Positions 27,173 through 35,646 of a stretch of DNA of 64,000 nucleotides are shown here, piece after piece. The number at the start of each line of letters is the position of its first letter. Position 1 is the first letter of the stretch. The translations under genes and the position numbers were made by a program. Below the pieces are notes generated by a model, which searched no databases, was not told the origin of the DNA, and saw only the letters and a list, made by a program, of their open reading frames with translations. Source of the stretch: Cohnella phaseoli (lineage in GTDB: Bacteria; Bacillota; Bacilli; Paenibacillales; Paenibacillaceae); contig NZ_QRDZ01000039.1 in NCBI RefSeq assembly GCF_003386235.1, positions 29,562-93,561 on the forward strand, in the 5' to 3' direction.

Positions 27173-28858
27173 TTATCGATCTCTATCGATATTACGCTTT
27201 GATGCTGCGGCTCCCCCGATCGGGAGTCGAACTTCGACCGAAGTGCCCTTCCCTTCCTCGCTGTTAACGGTCAGACCGTAGGCGTCTCCGTAATACAGCC
27301 GCAGCCTCTCCTGAACGTTGACGAGACCGTAGCCGGGAGACTGGTTCGTCAACAGCTTGGCCCGCGTCTCTTCGTCCATCCCGACTCCGGTATCCGTCAC
27401 GGTCAGCAGCAAATCCCCGGCGTCCACTTTTCCGGTTATGCGAAGCAAACGTTCCCCTTCCCGCTTCTCCTTCAGACCGTGATCGATCGCGTTCTCTACG
27501 ATGGGTTGAAGCACGAGCTTGATCATGCCATGTCCGAATAGGTCGTTCTCCAGGTCGTATTCCGCGTCGAAGGCATAGCCGCACATAATTCTCTGGATTT
27601 CGATATACGTTTGCACGTTCGTCAGTTCGTCGCGGACCGAGATCGTATCCCGGCCTTTATTCAGCGTCGTCCGATAAAACTTGGCCAACAGCGTCACCGT
27701 TCTGCTGACGTCGTAAGCGTCCTTCTCGATCGCTTGGGAATTGATCAGAGACAACGAGTTATATAGAAAATGCGGATTGATCTGCGCTTGAAGCGCCAGC
27801 AGCTCGGCCTCCTTGCGGGCGATACGGTTCACGTAGGCCTCTTCGATCAGCAGATTGATTCTCTTGATCATATTGGCGAACCGAATCGTCAATTGGCCGA
27901 CCTCGTCCTTGGAAGGGATAGGGACGATAACGTTCAGATCCCCTTCCTCCACTCGTTTCATTCTTTCGTTCAGCTTGCGGATGCCCAGAAGCATCGTCCT
28001 GGAAAACAACAGAATCACGCCGAGCAGCACGACGATACAGACGCCGATAATAACGAGAGTCGCCCTGACGATCCCGACCGTACCTTCGCGAATATGCTCT
28101 TTGCCCGCATAATAAGCGAGCTGCCAGTCGGTTCGCGGAATATCCCGCCGAAGGATCAAGTATTCGCCGGCTTCCGCTCCTTCTTCCTTGGCGAACGAAG
28201 AGAAAACCTTGCCGCCGCCCGCGGCCGTAATGACGACTCCGTCGCTCGGTCCGAGCTTGCCCGCCACTTCGCGAATCAAGCCGTTGTAATCGAAGCGAAT
28301 GTAGAGCGCCCCCTGCCGCTTCTCCCTTCCCGCCTCATAGATGTTCCGCGTCGCGAACAAGTTCTCGCCGTCGCTCCGCCAGACGACGGATTTGATATTC
28401 TCGGTGCTAGCGTACCATTCTTCTCCCCGAACCTCTTCCGCCGAATGCAGGAAATTGCCGAACGGAGAGGTTCGGTTTTCCGAATAGATTACAATCTCTT
28501 TCATGTCCGGCATGAAAAATAAATAGTTCCAGAAAATCGGTTCCACGTGCTCGTTCAACTCGACCGTCAGCTCGTAGACGTCTTTGTCCGGAGCGGCCAC
28601 CGCCTGCACGACTTTGGGGTTGAATACGATCGATTTGATCGGATATTCCTGCCTCTCCAGCCGATAGCTCAGCTCGGAGACGAGCCGGTTCGCCGAGTTC
28701 TCCGCGGTAAGCGCGAGCTGTCGCTCCAAATCGGCCTTCGCACTGCGATAAGAATACGTCCCCAATACGGCGATGGGAATAATGATAACGAACAAATAAG
28801 AGAAGATAAGCTTCTTCCGCAGCGAGACGTCCCGAAACAGCCGGATGAGCCCGTTCAT
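27173..28858 (-). CDS. YesM-type sensor histidine kinase
   Basis: Two-transmembrane sensor kinase of about 561 residues. Helix 1 lies near residues 14-34 and helix 2 near 280-305, with an extracellular dCache-like sensor between them. A HAMP domain follows, then His_kinase (the His in QINPHFLYNSLSLINSQAI) and a HATPase with DTGVGMDEE and GYGLVNVQERL. It phosphorylates the AraC-type response regulator beside it. The ATG at 28858 overlaps the regulator stop (ATGA). Such pairs usually govern an adjacent sugar importer, here the operon at 17697-27059. Confidence 0.93.
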   Translation of the reverse strand: MNGLIRLFRDVSLRKKLIFSYLFVIIIPIAVLGTYSYRSAKADLERQLALTAENSANRLVSELSYRLERQEYPIKSIVFNPKVVQAVAAPDKDVYELTVELNEHVEPIFWNYLFFMPDMKEIVIYSENRTSPFGNFLHSAEEVRGEEWYASTENIKSVVWRSDGENLFATRNIYEAGREKRQGALYIRFDYNGLIREVAGKLGPSDGVVITAAGGGKVFSSFAKEEGAEAGEYLILRRDIPRTDWQLAYYAGKEHIREGTVGIVRATLVIIGVCIVVLLGVILLFSRTMLLGIRKLNERMKRVEEGDLNVIVPIPSKDEVGQLTIRFANMIKRINLLIEEAYVNRIARKEAELLALQAQINPHFLYNSLSLINSQAIEKDAYDVSRTVTLLAKFYRTTLNKGRDTISVRDELTNVQTYIEIQRIMCGYAFDAEYDLENDLFGHGMIKLVLQPIVENAIDHGLKEKREGERLLRITGKVDAGDLLLTVTDTGVGMDEETRAKLLTNQSPGYGLVNVQERLRLYYGDAYGLTVNSEEGKGTSVEVRLPIGGAAASKRNIDRDR

Positions 28859-29670
28859 AGGCTCGTCCCCGACTCCCTGTACTGCACCGGAGTGCATCCG
28901 AAGTGAATTTTAAATAGATGGGAAAAATAGGAGGGATTCGCGTAGCCGACCTTCTGGCCGACGTCCGCGACTTTATAATTCGTGGTGACCAGCAGCTTGC
29001 TGGCGTACTCCATCCGTACGCGAATGATATACTTGCCGAGATTGTGGCCGGTATGCGTCTTGAACAGATGGCCCAAATAGCTGGAAGACAGAAATACCCT
29101 GGACGCCAAATATTCGATGTCCAAATCGGGGGTTCCATAATGCTGTTCGACAAGCTCCCTGACGTCGCGAATCACTTTGCGAACCTGCTCGTCCCTGTCG
29201 TCCGAATCCAGCGCCGTACCGTTCTCGGCTTCGTTTCCTTTGTCCAAGCCTGCTTCGGTGTAGCCTCGCTCTTCGAACGCCATGCGAACTTTGGCCGCGT
29301 GATCGCATAAAGCGATCGTCTTGTCGATGACGCGTACGAATTCGTCGATGTCGAGCGGCTTCAGCAAATAGTGCACGACGCCCAAATCAATCGCTTCCTT
29401 GGCGTATTCGAATTCGCCGAATGCGCTGTATACGATCGTCTGCACGGACGGGTTCAGCATTTTCGCATGCTTGGCCAAGGTCAGTCCGTCCATTCCCGGC
29501 ATTTTAATATCGGTAAACAAAATATCGAACGGCGATTCCTGAAGCAGCTCCAGCGCCTCCTCGCCGTTGGTCGCGCTAGCGGCAATTAACGGGAGTCCGT
29601 GGCTATCGATGATTTTGCGAACGATCTTCGTCTCGATCACTTGATCGTCTACAAGCAAGATGTTGTACAT
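28855..29670 (-). CDS. YesN-type response regulator (receiver + AraC HTH)
   Basis: 271-residue regulator. The receiver opens YNILLVDDQVIETKIVRKII with phospho-acceptor Asp in ILFTDIKMPGMDGL (near residue 54) and the usual Lys in YLLKPLDIDE. The C-terminal AraC domain (about 170-271) has IEYLASRVFLSSSYLGHLFK and VADVGQKVGYANPSYFSHLF, ending HFGCTPVQYRES. It is first in the two-gene signalling operon, and the kinase follows with an ATGA overlap. It probably activates the importer-GH116 operon. Confidence 0.93.
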   Translation of the reverse strand: MYNILLVDDQVIETKIVRKIIDSHGLPLIAASATNGEEALELLQESPFDILFTDIKMPGMDGLTLAKHAKMLNPSVQTIVYSAFGEFEYAKEAIDLGVVHYLLKPLDIDEFVRVIDKTIALCDHAAKVRMAFEERGYTEAGLDKGNEAENGTALDSDDRDEQVRKVIRDVRELVEQHYGTPDLDIEYLASRVFLSSSYLGHLFKTHTGHNLGKYIIRVRMEYASKLLVTTNYKVADVGQKVGYANPSYFSHLFKIHFGCTPVQYRESGTSL

Positions 29671-29715
29671 GTCTACTCCACCCGTCGGCTCGAAATCGAT
29701 TCGGACGCGAGCCGC

Positions 29716-30723
29716 TTATTTTCCGACAGCATGTTCGGCTTCTTTCTCTCGCGACACTTCCGTCTCCTCTTTGAAATTAACCGCCTCGGCGACCAGGTAT
29801 AGCGGACGCCCTTTGGCTTCCTCGTAGGTACGTCCAATGTATTCGCCGAGCACGCCGAGGAGCATTAGCGTAATGCCGTGGAACAGAAGGCTGATGGCGA
29901 TCATCGAAGTCCAGCCCTGCTGCGTCGTGTCCGTGAACAGACGCTGGTACAGGACGACGAACAAGTAGACGAAGCCGACGGCCGAAAGCACGAAGCCGAG
30001 CACGCTGGCAATTTTTAGCGGCTTGGTCGAAAAGGAAGTCATCGCGTCAAGCGACAGCCGGATCATTTTCTTAAGCGGATATTTCGTTTCGCCCGCGAAC
30101 CGCTCGTCCCTTACATAGTCGACCGACGTCTGCTTAAATCCGGCCCAACTGACCATGCCGCGAATAAAGCGGCTGCGCTCCCGCATCGAGGTCAGCGCGT
30201 CGCACACCTTGCGGTCCATCAGGCGAAAATCGCCCGTATCCACCGGAATGTTCACCGAAGTCATGGAACGCAGCAGCCGGTAGAAGGCTGCTGCCGTCAT
30301 TTTTTTGAACAGAGACTCTCCTTTGCGCTCGATCCGTCTTCCGTAGACGACATCGTAGCCCTCGCGCCACTTGGCGACCATATCGGCGATCAGCTCCGGA
30401 GGGTCCTGCAGATCCGCGTCAATCAGTACGACCGTTCTGCCGGAAGCGTGATCCATCCCGGCCGTCACCGCGATCTGATGACCGAAGTTGCGCGAGAACT
30501 CCACCAGCTTCACGCGGCGATCCTCGGCGCACAAGGAACGCACGATGTCGGCCGTGCGGTCGCGGCTGCCGTCGTTCACGAACACGATCTCATACGTCTC
30601 CCCGAGCTTGTCCAGCACCGACCTCAGCCGGCCGTACGTAACCTCGATCACTTCTTCCTCGTTGTACATCGGCACGACGACCGACAGAAAACAGCCCTTC
30701 TGCACGAGTGAATCTCCCTTCAT
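29716..30723 (-). CDS. Membrane-bound family 2 glycosyltransferase (GtrB/DPM1-like)
   Basis: About 330 residues: a GT2 domain (FLSVVVPMYNEEEVIEVTYG; the DxD-like site in VLIDADLQDPPE; VDTGDFRLMDR) and two C-terminal transmembrane helices (about 235-260 and 270-295). Such enzymes transfer a sugar from an NDP-sugar to undecaprenyl phosphate, making a lipid-linked donor. The ATG at 30723 follows the upstream stop directly, but GGGAG at 30712-30716 better places a GTG at 30708 as the start. The next gene upstream is a GT-C transferase that would use such a donor, so the two form a functional pair. Confidence 0.9.
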   Translation of the reverse strand: MKGDSLVQKGCFLSVVVPMYNEEEVIEVTYGRLRSVLDKLGETYEIVFVNDGSRDRTADIVRSLCAEDRRVKLVEFSRNFGHQIAVTAGMDHASGRTVVLIDADLQDPPELIADMVAKWREGYDVVYGRRIERKGESLFKKMTAAAFYRLLRSMTSVNIPVDTGDFRLMDRKVCDALTSMRERSRFIRGMVSWAGFKQTSVDYVRDERFAGETKYPLKKMIRLSLDAMTSFSTKPLKIASVLGFVLSAVGFVYLFVVLYQRLFTDTTQQGWTSMIAISLLFHGITLMLLGVLGEYIGRTYEEAKGRPLYLVAEAVNFKEETEVSREKEAEHAVGK

Positions 30724-32520
30724 TTAGAAGCCCCAGCTTGGCAGCCAGCGTATCATCACGTTCATCCATTCCCGGCTGATCGTCATACCCGTATACACCG
30801 GATAGAACCAAACGAACAACCCCGTCGCCGCAATCACGACCGCCAGCGTCACTCTGCTTCCTCGATAGCTGCGCTCTTCGAACCAGCGAAGCATCCAGAC
30901 AATGGACAAGATCAGAAGCGGCACCATCGGAAAATAATGATACAGGAACGTAATGCTTCGCGGCGCAATCATCCACGGGACGTAAAAGCTTAAATACGCG
31001 ACGGCCAGCGTCAGCACGATGCGGTCTCTGCGGCGGAAGCCGAGCCACCAAGAGGCAAGCAGCGCGGCCAGTCCTCCCCACCAGACGAGCGGATTGCCGA
31101 TCGCCGCGATGCTCTGGGCTTCCCCTTGCTCAAGATCCTTGCCGCCGTAATACCAGACCGGTCTCAGCATTAACGGCCAAGTGTACCACTTCGAAGCGTA
31201 AGGGTGCTCTTCCTTGACGCCTTTATGGTAATTGTACATATTTTTCTGGAACTGCCACAAATCCTTGTAGCTGTCTTCGGCCTGCGTCGCCTTGATGAAC
31301 GGCGCATAAGTCGCGGAATACACTCCGACCGGCACAGCCACATAGAAAATGACGCAAGCCATCAGCGTCAACACGATGCGTTTGGCCGTATCGTAGTCCC
31401 CGGCCATCCGTCCTTCGCGCCAGCGGCGGAAGAGCGCTAGCACAAGTAAAATCGCCAGCCCGGCTCCTCCGTACAAATAGTTCCATTTGACAGCCGCTGC
31501 CGCTCCGAAGAACAAACCGCTAAGCGCCAAATAACCGAGCGCTCGCTTAAAGCCGCCGCCCTGCCATTTCGTTTCTCCGAACCGATACATGCCGTAAAAC
31601 ATCAAAATCGTAAACGTCACGCCCGAAATGTCCACATTGGCCGAGCGGGAATGCACGAGATGGAAGCCCTCCAGCACAAGCAGCAGCGCCGCCAGGAAGG
31701 CATATCTCGTCCGTCCGAACATTCCTTTGGCGACGGCGTAAAAGAGCGGCACCATCAACGTGCCGACTACTCCCGCCATAAAGCGCCAACCATACGGCGT
31801 CATATCGAACATTCGCACGCCGAGCTCAAGAATGATTTTGCCCAGAGGCGGGTGCGTATTCTCGTAAGGCTCCATCACCTCTATGAATTCGTAAGCAGTG
31901 CGACCGTGGTAAATCTCGTCGAAATACATGCTGTTGCGATAATCGTATCGATAAGGCGCCCATTGCTGCTCGTCGAACACCTCTTGCACGCTGCCCTGAG
32001 CAGACGGCGAATTATCGCTTCCGGATTCAATGTTCATGATCGGAATCGGTATGGAATCGACGCCCTTGGTGAAAAAAGCCGCTTCATAGAGACGATAGCC
32101 GATACGCTCGGTCGTAAACCTCATATAACGCGCCTCTACCGTCTTGTCCTCCGCCTTCCACGTAAATACGCGATTGGTCTTATGCTCGACCTTCGCATAG
32201 GATTCCCATTTTTGTCCGTCCAACGACCATTCGACGTTCGTTTCGCCCTTGGCTCCGGGTCCTTCGTACAAATTCAGCCTGTCGACCGTCCTGACCTCAC
32301 CGAAGTCGACGGTAAAATTGTCCCCCGCCTTGCCCGGCATCCAGAACGTCTGAGGGGCGGTTCGATTGCCCAAGTCGGTGAAGGTCATAATCGCTGAAAT
32401 CACGGTTAAAAGCACAACCAGTATAAGATCGAGCGGCGTCCACCGCCGATCCTCGCGGTGATAGGAAGTCGATCTGCCCCAGTGCACCGGAGCGGATCGA
32501 GCAGTCTCTTGATAGTCCAT
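30724..32520 (-). CDS. PMT-type GT-C glycosyltransferase with a discoidin-like insert
   Basis: 598-residue multi-spanning membrane protein of the protein O-mannosyltransferase (PMT/GT39) clan. The hallmark acidic loop MYFDEIYHGRTAYEFI and THPPLGKIILELGVRMF are present, followed by about nine further helices. Between helix 1 and the DE motif there is an extra extracellular segment of about 110 residues (TFWMPGKAGDNFTVDFGEV...VEARYMRFTTERIGYRLYEAAFF) that looks like an F5/8-type (discoidin) beta-sandwich. The likely job is transfer of a sugar from the lipid donor made by the adjacent GT2 to a surface protein or polymer. Its stop abuts the GT2 start. Confidence 0.85.
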   Translation of the reverse strand: MDYQETARSAPVHWGRSTSYHREDRRWTPLDLILVVLLTVISAIMTFTDLGNRTAPQTFWMPGKAGDNFTVDFGEVRTVDRLNLYEGPGAKGETNVEWSLDGQKWESYAKVEHKTNRVFTWKAEDKTVEARYMRFTTERIGYRLYEAAFFTKGVDSIPIPIMNIESGSDNSPSAQGSVQEVFDEQQWAPYRYDYRNSMYFDEIYHGRTAYEFIEVMEPYENTHPPLGKIILELGVRMFDMTPYGWRFMAGVVGTLMVPLFYAVAKGMFGRTRYAFLAALLLVLEGFHLVHSRSANVDISGVTFTILMFYGMYRFGETKWQGGGFKRALGYLALSGLFFGAAAAVKWNYLYGGAGLAILLVLALFRRWREGRMAGDYDTAKRIVLTLMACVIFYVAVPVGVYSATYAPFIKATQAEDSYKDLWQFQKNMYNYHKGVKEEHPYASKWYTWPLMLRPVWYYGGKDLEQGEAQSIAAIGNPLVWWGGLAALLASWWLGFRRRDRIVLTLAVAYLSFYVPWMIAPRSITFLYHYFPMVPLLILSIVWMLRWFEERSYRGSRVTLAVVIAATGLFVWFYPVYTGMTISREWMNVMIRWLPSWGF

Positions 32521-32601
32521 TTCCGTCCTCGCTTTCGACTTTCTGCCACAGTTTTTTCCTGTCCCTATTGTAGACGAACCGCCGCTCTCTGGAAAGAGCG
32601 C

Positions 32602-32626
32602 GATTCATTTTCCCCAAATCGGGTAA
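32602..32626 (+). promoter_or_regulatory. SigB-like promoter of the YtxH gene
   Basis: GATTCA, 13 bases, GGGTAA, ending 43 bases before the ATG. The -10 fits the SigB consensus (GGGTAT-like) and the -35 fits in four of six positions (GTTTAA). Confidence 0.45.
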
Positions 32627-32669
32627 TTCAAAATAAGCACGTTATTGCTAAACCAAGGAGGAATGCACG

Positions 32670-32948
32670 ATGACCGAAACGAACAAAGCGATCAAAAGCG
32701 CTGTGATAGGCGGAATAATCGGGGCAGCCGCCGCGCTTCTGCTGGCCCCCAAGTCAGGCAAAGAGCTACGAGGAGATATCCGCGAGCGCTGCGCTTCGCT
32801 GCAGAGCCGTACCAAGCAGTTTGTTGCCGACGTTGGCGACAAAACGATGGAAGTCGCCCAGCAGGTCGGAGAGAAGACGGCGGAAATCGCCGACAAAACC
32901 CGTTCCGTCCTGACCACCGTCAAAGACGAAATCCGCGAAGCCAAATAA
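32670..32948 (+). CDS. YtxH domain protein
   Basis: 92-residue protein. An N-terminal Gly/Ala-rich helix (SAVIGGIIGAAAALLLAPKSG) is the YtxH signature; the APKSGKELR boundary and the long amphipathic helix after it are typical. In Bacillus the family is part of the general stress response. An excellent AAGGAGG ribosome site and a terminator make it a compact unit. The SigB-like promoter upstream supports stress control here too. Confidence 0.87.
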   Translation: MTETNKAIKSAVIGGIIGAAAALLLAPKSGKELRGDIRERCASLQSRTKQFVADVGDKTMEVAQQVGEKTAEIADKTRSVLTTVKDEIREAK

Positions 32949-32973
32949 TTGACCGACGTTCGCCCTTATACGC

Positions 32974-33010
32974 AGCCGGCTCCCGTTCATATTGTTCGGG
33001 GCCGGCTTAG
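32974..33010 (+). terminator. Terminator-like hairpin after the YtxH gene
   Basis: AGCCGGCTCCCG pairs with CGGGGCCGGCT, with a short weak T-tail (TTAGTTCTT). Confidence 0.6.
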
Positions 33011-33036
33011 TTCTTACTCATTGGAGGAGATGAACG

Positions 33037-33243
33037 ATGAAATATAACCCTAACGCAAGCGACCGGAGACTTTCCGCACCCATTCGCAAACGCTCGCTGG
33101 AAACCGCCGAGAACGGCTCCATGGTTCAGGATTTCGACGATATGAAACGGCTCGGCGAGGATATGAAGCGAATGAAGACAGAGCAGGAGCTCGAGGAAGA
33201 AGGCTATGTGAACGACCCGATCCAGCAGGAAACTCGGAAATAA
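33037..33243 (+). CDS. Small hypothetical protein, 68 residues
   Basis: Not recognised. It is hydrophilic and helical, rich in Arg, Lys, Glu and Met (DFDDMKRLGEDMKRMKTEQE), with no signal or membrane segment. A GGAGGAG ribosome site lies 7 bases upstream and a very strong terminator follows. It sits in the stress-gene cluster downstream of the YtxH gene; read-through past the weak hairpin between them is possible. Confidence 0.65.
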   Translation: MKYNPNASDRRLSAPIRKRSLETAENGSMVQDFDDMKRLGEDMKRMKTEQELEEEGYVNDPIQQETRK

Positions 33244-33289
33244 TGAGGCTTCAGAAATAATGAGGCTATCGATTATCTTGTATGATAAA

Positions 33290-33347
33290 ACTCCCCTCGC
33301 GGCGATAGGCTTGATTTCATGCCCGTCAGCCGCGAGGGGAGTCTTTG
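33290..33347 (+). terminator. Strong terminator
   Basis: A perfect 14-base stem (ACTCCCCTCGCGGC / GCCGCGAGGGGAGT) with a 25-base loop and a T-rich tail. AAAA before it lets it also act for minus-strand transcripts. Confidence 0.85.
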
Positions 33348-33397
33348 TTAGGTTCGAACCTTCTTAATCGAGATCCTCCTGCACACCACTCGCTTCC

Positions 33398-33742
33398 TTA
33401 TCCAAATGCTTCTCTTCGCTCATTCGCCAACGCTTCAAGCTTGGCTTGCAGCGTGGCTTCGTTCGGCTCGTTTTCGAGCAGTGCGGGAACAAATAGCGCC
33501 TCGCAGCCCTCTTTCATAAGATAGGAATCCTTGAGATGATAGCCGTACTGCTTGGCAAGCGCATACATTTTGCAGAACTTCTCCGCCGCATCGATGGCTT
33601 GTCCCTTTGTCGTGTATATCGCCAATTGATTTCCGAAACCAAGCGGGTTAACGCGGGAGCAAATCGTCAAATGGAAGGCATCGCTCTTCTCCACTACGAA
33701 TACGTCGCTCTCGAAAAATTCAATTTGATATTGGACTGTCAT
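33398..33742 (-). CDS. Hypothetical protein downstream of sigB
   Basis: 114 residues, not recognised. A beta-rich first half (TVQYQIEFFESDVFVVEKSD) and a helical second half (KGQAIDAAEKFCKMYALAK) end in a charged tail. I chose the ATG at 33742 because AAAGGAG lies 9 bases upstream. It follows sigB on the same strand after 91 bases, and a SigB-like promoter lies within that gap, so it may be both in the sigB read-through and a direct SigB target. Confidence 0.65.
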   Translation of the reverse strand: MTVQYQIEFFESDVFVVEKSDAFHLTICSRVNPLGFGNQLAIYTTKGQAIDAAEKFCKMYALAKQYGYHLKDSYLMKEGCEALFVPALLENEPNEATLQAKLEALANERREAFG

Positions 33743-33789
33743 GGTCACCATCTCCTTTGCGGAAGGCTTATCGCTTCCGATATAGCTAA

Positions 33790-33815
33790 TTACACGCATC
33801 GGGAGAAGCTGAAAC
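33790..33815 (-). promoter_or_regulatory. SigB-like promoter after sigB
   Basis: GTTTCA, 14 bases, GTGTAA on the minus strand, ending about 48 bases before the downstream ATG. The -35 hexamer is identical to that in front of rsbV. Confidence 0.4.
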
Positions 33816-33833
33816 AGTCGGGGTACAAGTCGA

Positions 33834-34598
33834 TTATTCCGGCGGCTTGATCAGTTTCCGGAGCTTATCGAGAGCCCGCTTCTGAATGCGCGAGATGCTC
33901 ATCTGCGACACGCCCAGTTCGTCGGCGATCGCCCTCTGCGACAGCCCGGTTACAAACACGAGACGCAGCACCTTGCTCTCCTCCGGATGCAGCTTCTCTA
34001 AAGCCTCCTGCAGGTCCAGCCGACTTTCCACATTGGCAAAATCGTCCGACGGCGCTCCGATCAAATCTCCCAGCATCGCAGGGTTGTCGTCGTCCGTCGT
34101 CGGAGTGTCCAACGAGGTGTAATGGTACAGCTCCCGTCCGGCCAATATTTCGGTCGTCTCCTCGACTCCAATGTCCAGATGACCGGCGATCTCCTCGATG
34201 TTCGGAGAGCGCTCAAGCTTGCTTGTCAGCTCGTCGATCGCATGCTGGACAACCAGGCTCATTTCCTTGATCCTTCTCGGCACTTGAATGTACCAGGACT
34301 TGTCGCGCAAATAATTTTTCATATGGCCGATCATGCTTTTCATCGCATAAGGCTCGAAGGGCATGCCCAAACCGGGATCGAATTGCGTCAGCAATCTGAA
34401 CAGCGCCAGCTGCCCGATCTGAAACAAATCCTCGGCCAGATCGGGCCGATTGCGCGACATTTTGTTCGCCGCCACCTTGACCATCGGCTCGTAGTGCTTA
34501 ATCAGCCATTCGGCCTTCTTGGCGCATTCCGTGCGCTGATATTCAAGCAGAATCGCCATTGCGTCGTCGGGCAGACGCTCGGAAGAGGATAGACTCAT
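33834..34598 (-). CDS. sigB: RNA polymerase sigma factor SigB
   Basis: 254-residue group 3 sigma-70 of the SigB/SigF/SigG type. Region 2 spans about residues 35-110 (DLAEDLFQIGQLALFRLL, then FEPYAMKSMIGHMKNYLR), region 3 about 115-180, and region 4 holds the helix-turn-helix QRAIADELGVSQMSISRIQ near the C-terminus. The family consensus for SigB promoters is GTTTAA-N12-15-GGGTAT. Its start codon overlaps the rsbW stop by 4 bases. I call it SigB because the rsbV-rsbW-sigB order is that of the stress factor, not the spoIIA operon. Confidence 0.9.
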   Translation of the reverse strand: MSLSSSERLPDDAMAILLEYQRTECAKKAEWLIKHYEPMVKVAANKMSRNRPDLAEDLFQIGQLALFRLLTQFDPGLGMPFEPYAMKSMIGHMKNYLRDKSWYIQVPRRIKEMSLVVQHAIDELTSKLERSPNIEEIAGHLDIGVEETTEILAGRELYHYTSLDTPTTDDDNPAMLGDLIGAPSDDFANVESRLDLQEALEKLHPEESKVLRLVFVTGLSQRAIADELGVSQMSISRIQKRALDKLRKLIKPPE

Positions 34599-35035
34599 AC
34601 AGCCTCTTCTGTCGTCTGCCTTTTCTTCGCTAACGTAACCGCGGTCCCGCCGTCTTGTACGACGTCCACGCGATCCATCAGCGCCTGCATCAGGTAAAGG
34701 CCCAATCCGCCCGACCGGATGTCTTCGATCGCCTTCCCCTGTTCCACAGGCGCTTCCTTGTTTTCTTCTACTGTAAAGCTGCTGCCGTAATCTCTTACCG
34801 TAATGACCAATTCGTCCTCTTTCGTCGCAAACGTCACTTCCAGCCTTCCTCCAGCCTCTCCGTAGGCGTGCAAAACCGCATTATTGCAGGCTTCGGATAC
34901 GGCAACCTTCATGTCTTCGATCTCCTCGAACGAAAACTTCAGTTTGCTCGCAATTCCGTACAACGTCAGCCTGACCAGATCGACATACTCCGGCAATGCA
35001 GGAAGGGTTAACTTAATTTCTCTGTCCGTTGTCAT
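34595..35035 (-). CDS. rsbW: Anti-sigma-B factor, serine kinase RsbW
   Basis: 146-residue GHKL-fold kinase that binds and silences SigB and phosphorylates RsbV. The N-box EDMKVAVSEACNNAVLHAYG is clear, followed by ELVITVRDYGSSF and the G-box SGGLGLYLMQALMDRVDV. I chose the ATG at 35035 with AGGAGAG 6 bases upstream; a longer reading would overlap rsbV. It is coupled to sigB by a 4-base overlap. Confidence 0.93.
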   Translation of the reverse strand: MTTDREIKLTLPALPEYVDLVRLTLYGIASKLKFSFEEIEDMKVAVSEACNNAVLHAYGEAGGRLEVTFATKEDELVITVRDYGSSFTVEENKEAPVEQGKAIEDIRSGGLGLYLMQALMDRVDVVQDGGTAVTLAKKRQTTEEAV

Positions 35036-35064
35036 GAAGTCTCTCCTCGCTCCTCTCCGCGAAT

Positions 35065-35394
35065 TCATTTTGCCGACTCCGACTTAATAAGAAACGGCGT
35101 AATTCCCGTCATATCAAACAGCTTGCGTATATGGGAAGGCGCCTGTTCGACGCCGAAGGGAATGCCTCGCGCGTGAAGCGCTTTGGCTGCGGATATCAGA
35201 ATTCCGATTCCCGTGCTGTCTATGTAAGTCAATTCCCGCAGATCGATCGCTACCGGGCGATTCGCCTGCTCGATGAGCGGCTGAAGAGCGGCGCGCACTT
35301 GGCCGGCCACCTCCAGATCGAACTCTCCCCCAACGTGCAAAACCGCTCGATCGTCCGCTTGCTCCGCGCGAAGCGTCAATTTATCCATGGCCAT
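35065..35394 (-). CDS. rsbV: Anti-anti-sigma factor RsbV
   Basis: 109-residue STAS-domain protein. The phospho-acceptor serine lies in TYIDSTGIGILISAAKAL (DSTG near residue 55). Unphosphorylated RsbV binds RsbW and frees SigB; an RsbU/RsbP-type PP2C phosphatase restores that form under stress. The PP2C at 43130-44293 in this window is a candidate. I chose the ATG at 35394 with GAGAGGAGA upstream. A SigB-like promoter lies about 95 bases 5', so the operon is probably autoregulated. Confidence 0.93.
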   Translation of the reverse strand: MAMDKLTLRAEQADDRAVLHVGGEFDLEVAGQVRAALQPLIEQANRPVAIDLRELTYIDSTGIGILISAAKALHARGIPFGVEQAPSHIRKLFDMTGITPFLIKSESAK

Positions 35395-35489
35395 GTCGTC
35401 TCCTCTCGTCTGTGCCCGCATGAAGCCGATGCGTCATACTCCGCTTCATTTGGGTAATCTTTAAAGAAATGAGCTCTCCAATCTTGTTA

Positions 35490-35515
35490 TAACCCGTTTT
35501 TACCTTGATTGAAAC
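35490..35515 (-). promoter_or_regulatory. SigB-like promoter of rsbV-rsbW-sigB
   Basis: GTTTCA, exactly 14 bases, GGGTTA on the minus strand, about 96 bases upstream of the rsbV ATG. It is the best SigB consensus fit upstream of the operon and points to positive autoregulation, as known in Bacillus. Confidence 0.6.
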
Positions 35516-35547
35516 ACATTGAATAACAAAAAAAAGATGCGGGAACC

Positions 35548-35624
35548 TAGGGCGAGTCTGAAAACCCGCTCAGGGGCATCTATCACCGCCTTTTCGCCCC
35601 CTCGGAGTATTCAGACACGCCCTA
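35548..35624. mobile_element. Short MITE-like element, copy 1 (77 bp)
   Basis: Terminal inverted repeats TAGGGCGAGTCTGAA and TTCAGACACGCCCTA match in 14 of 15 positions. The interior (35563-35602) is shared, with one mismatch in 40, with the inverted element at 59767-59933. It has no coding capacity and lies 23 bases before the oxidoreductase start. Confidence 0.75.
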
Positions 35625-35646
35625 ATCGGGATCGGAGGAAAGAAAT

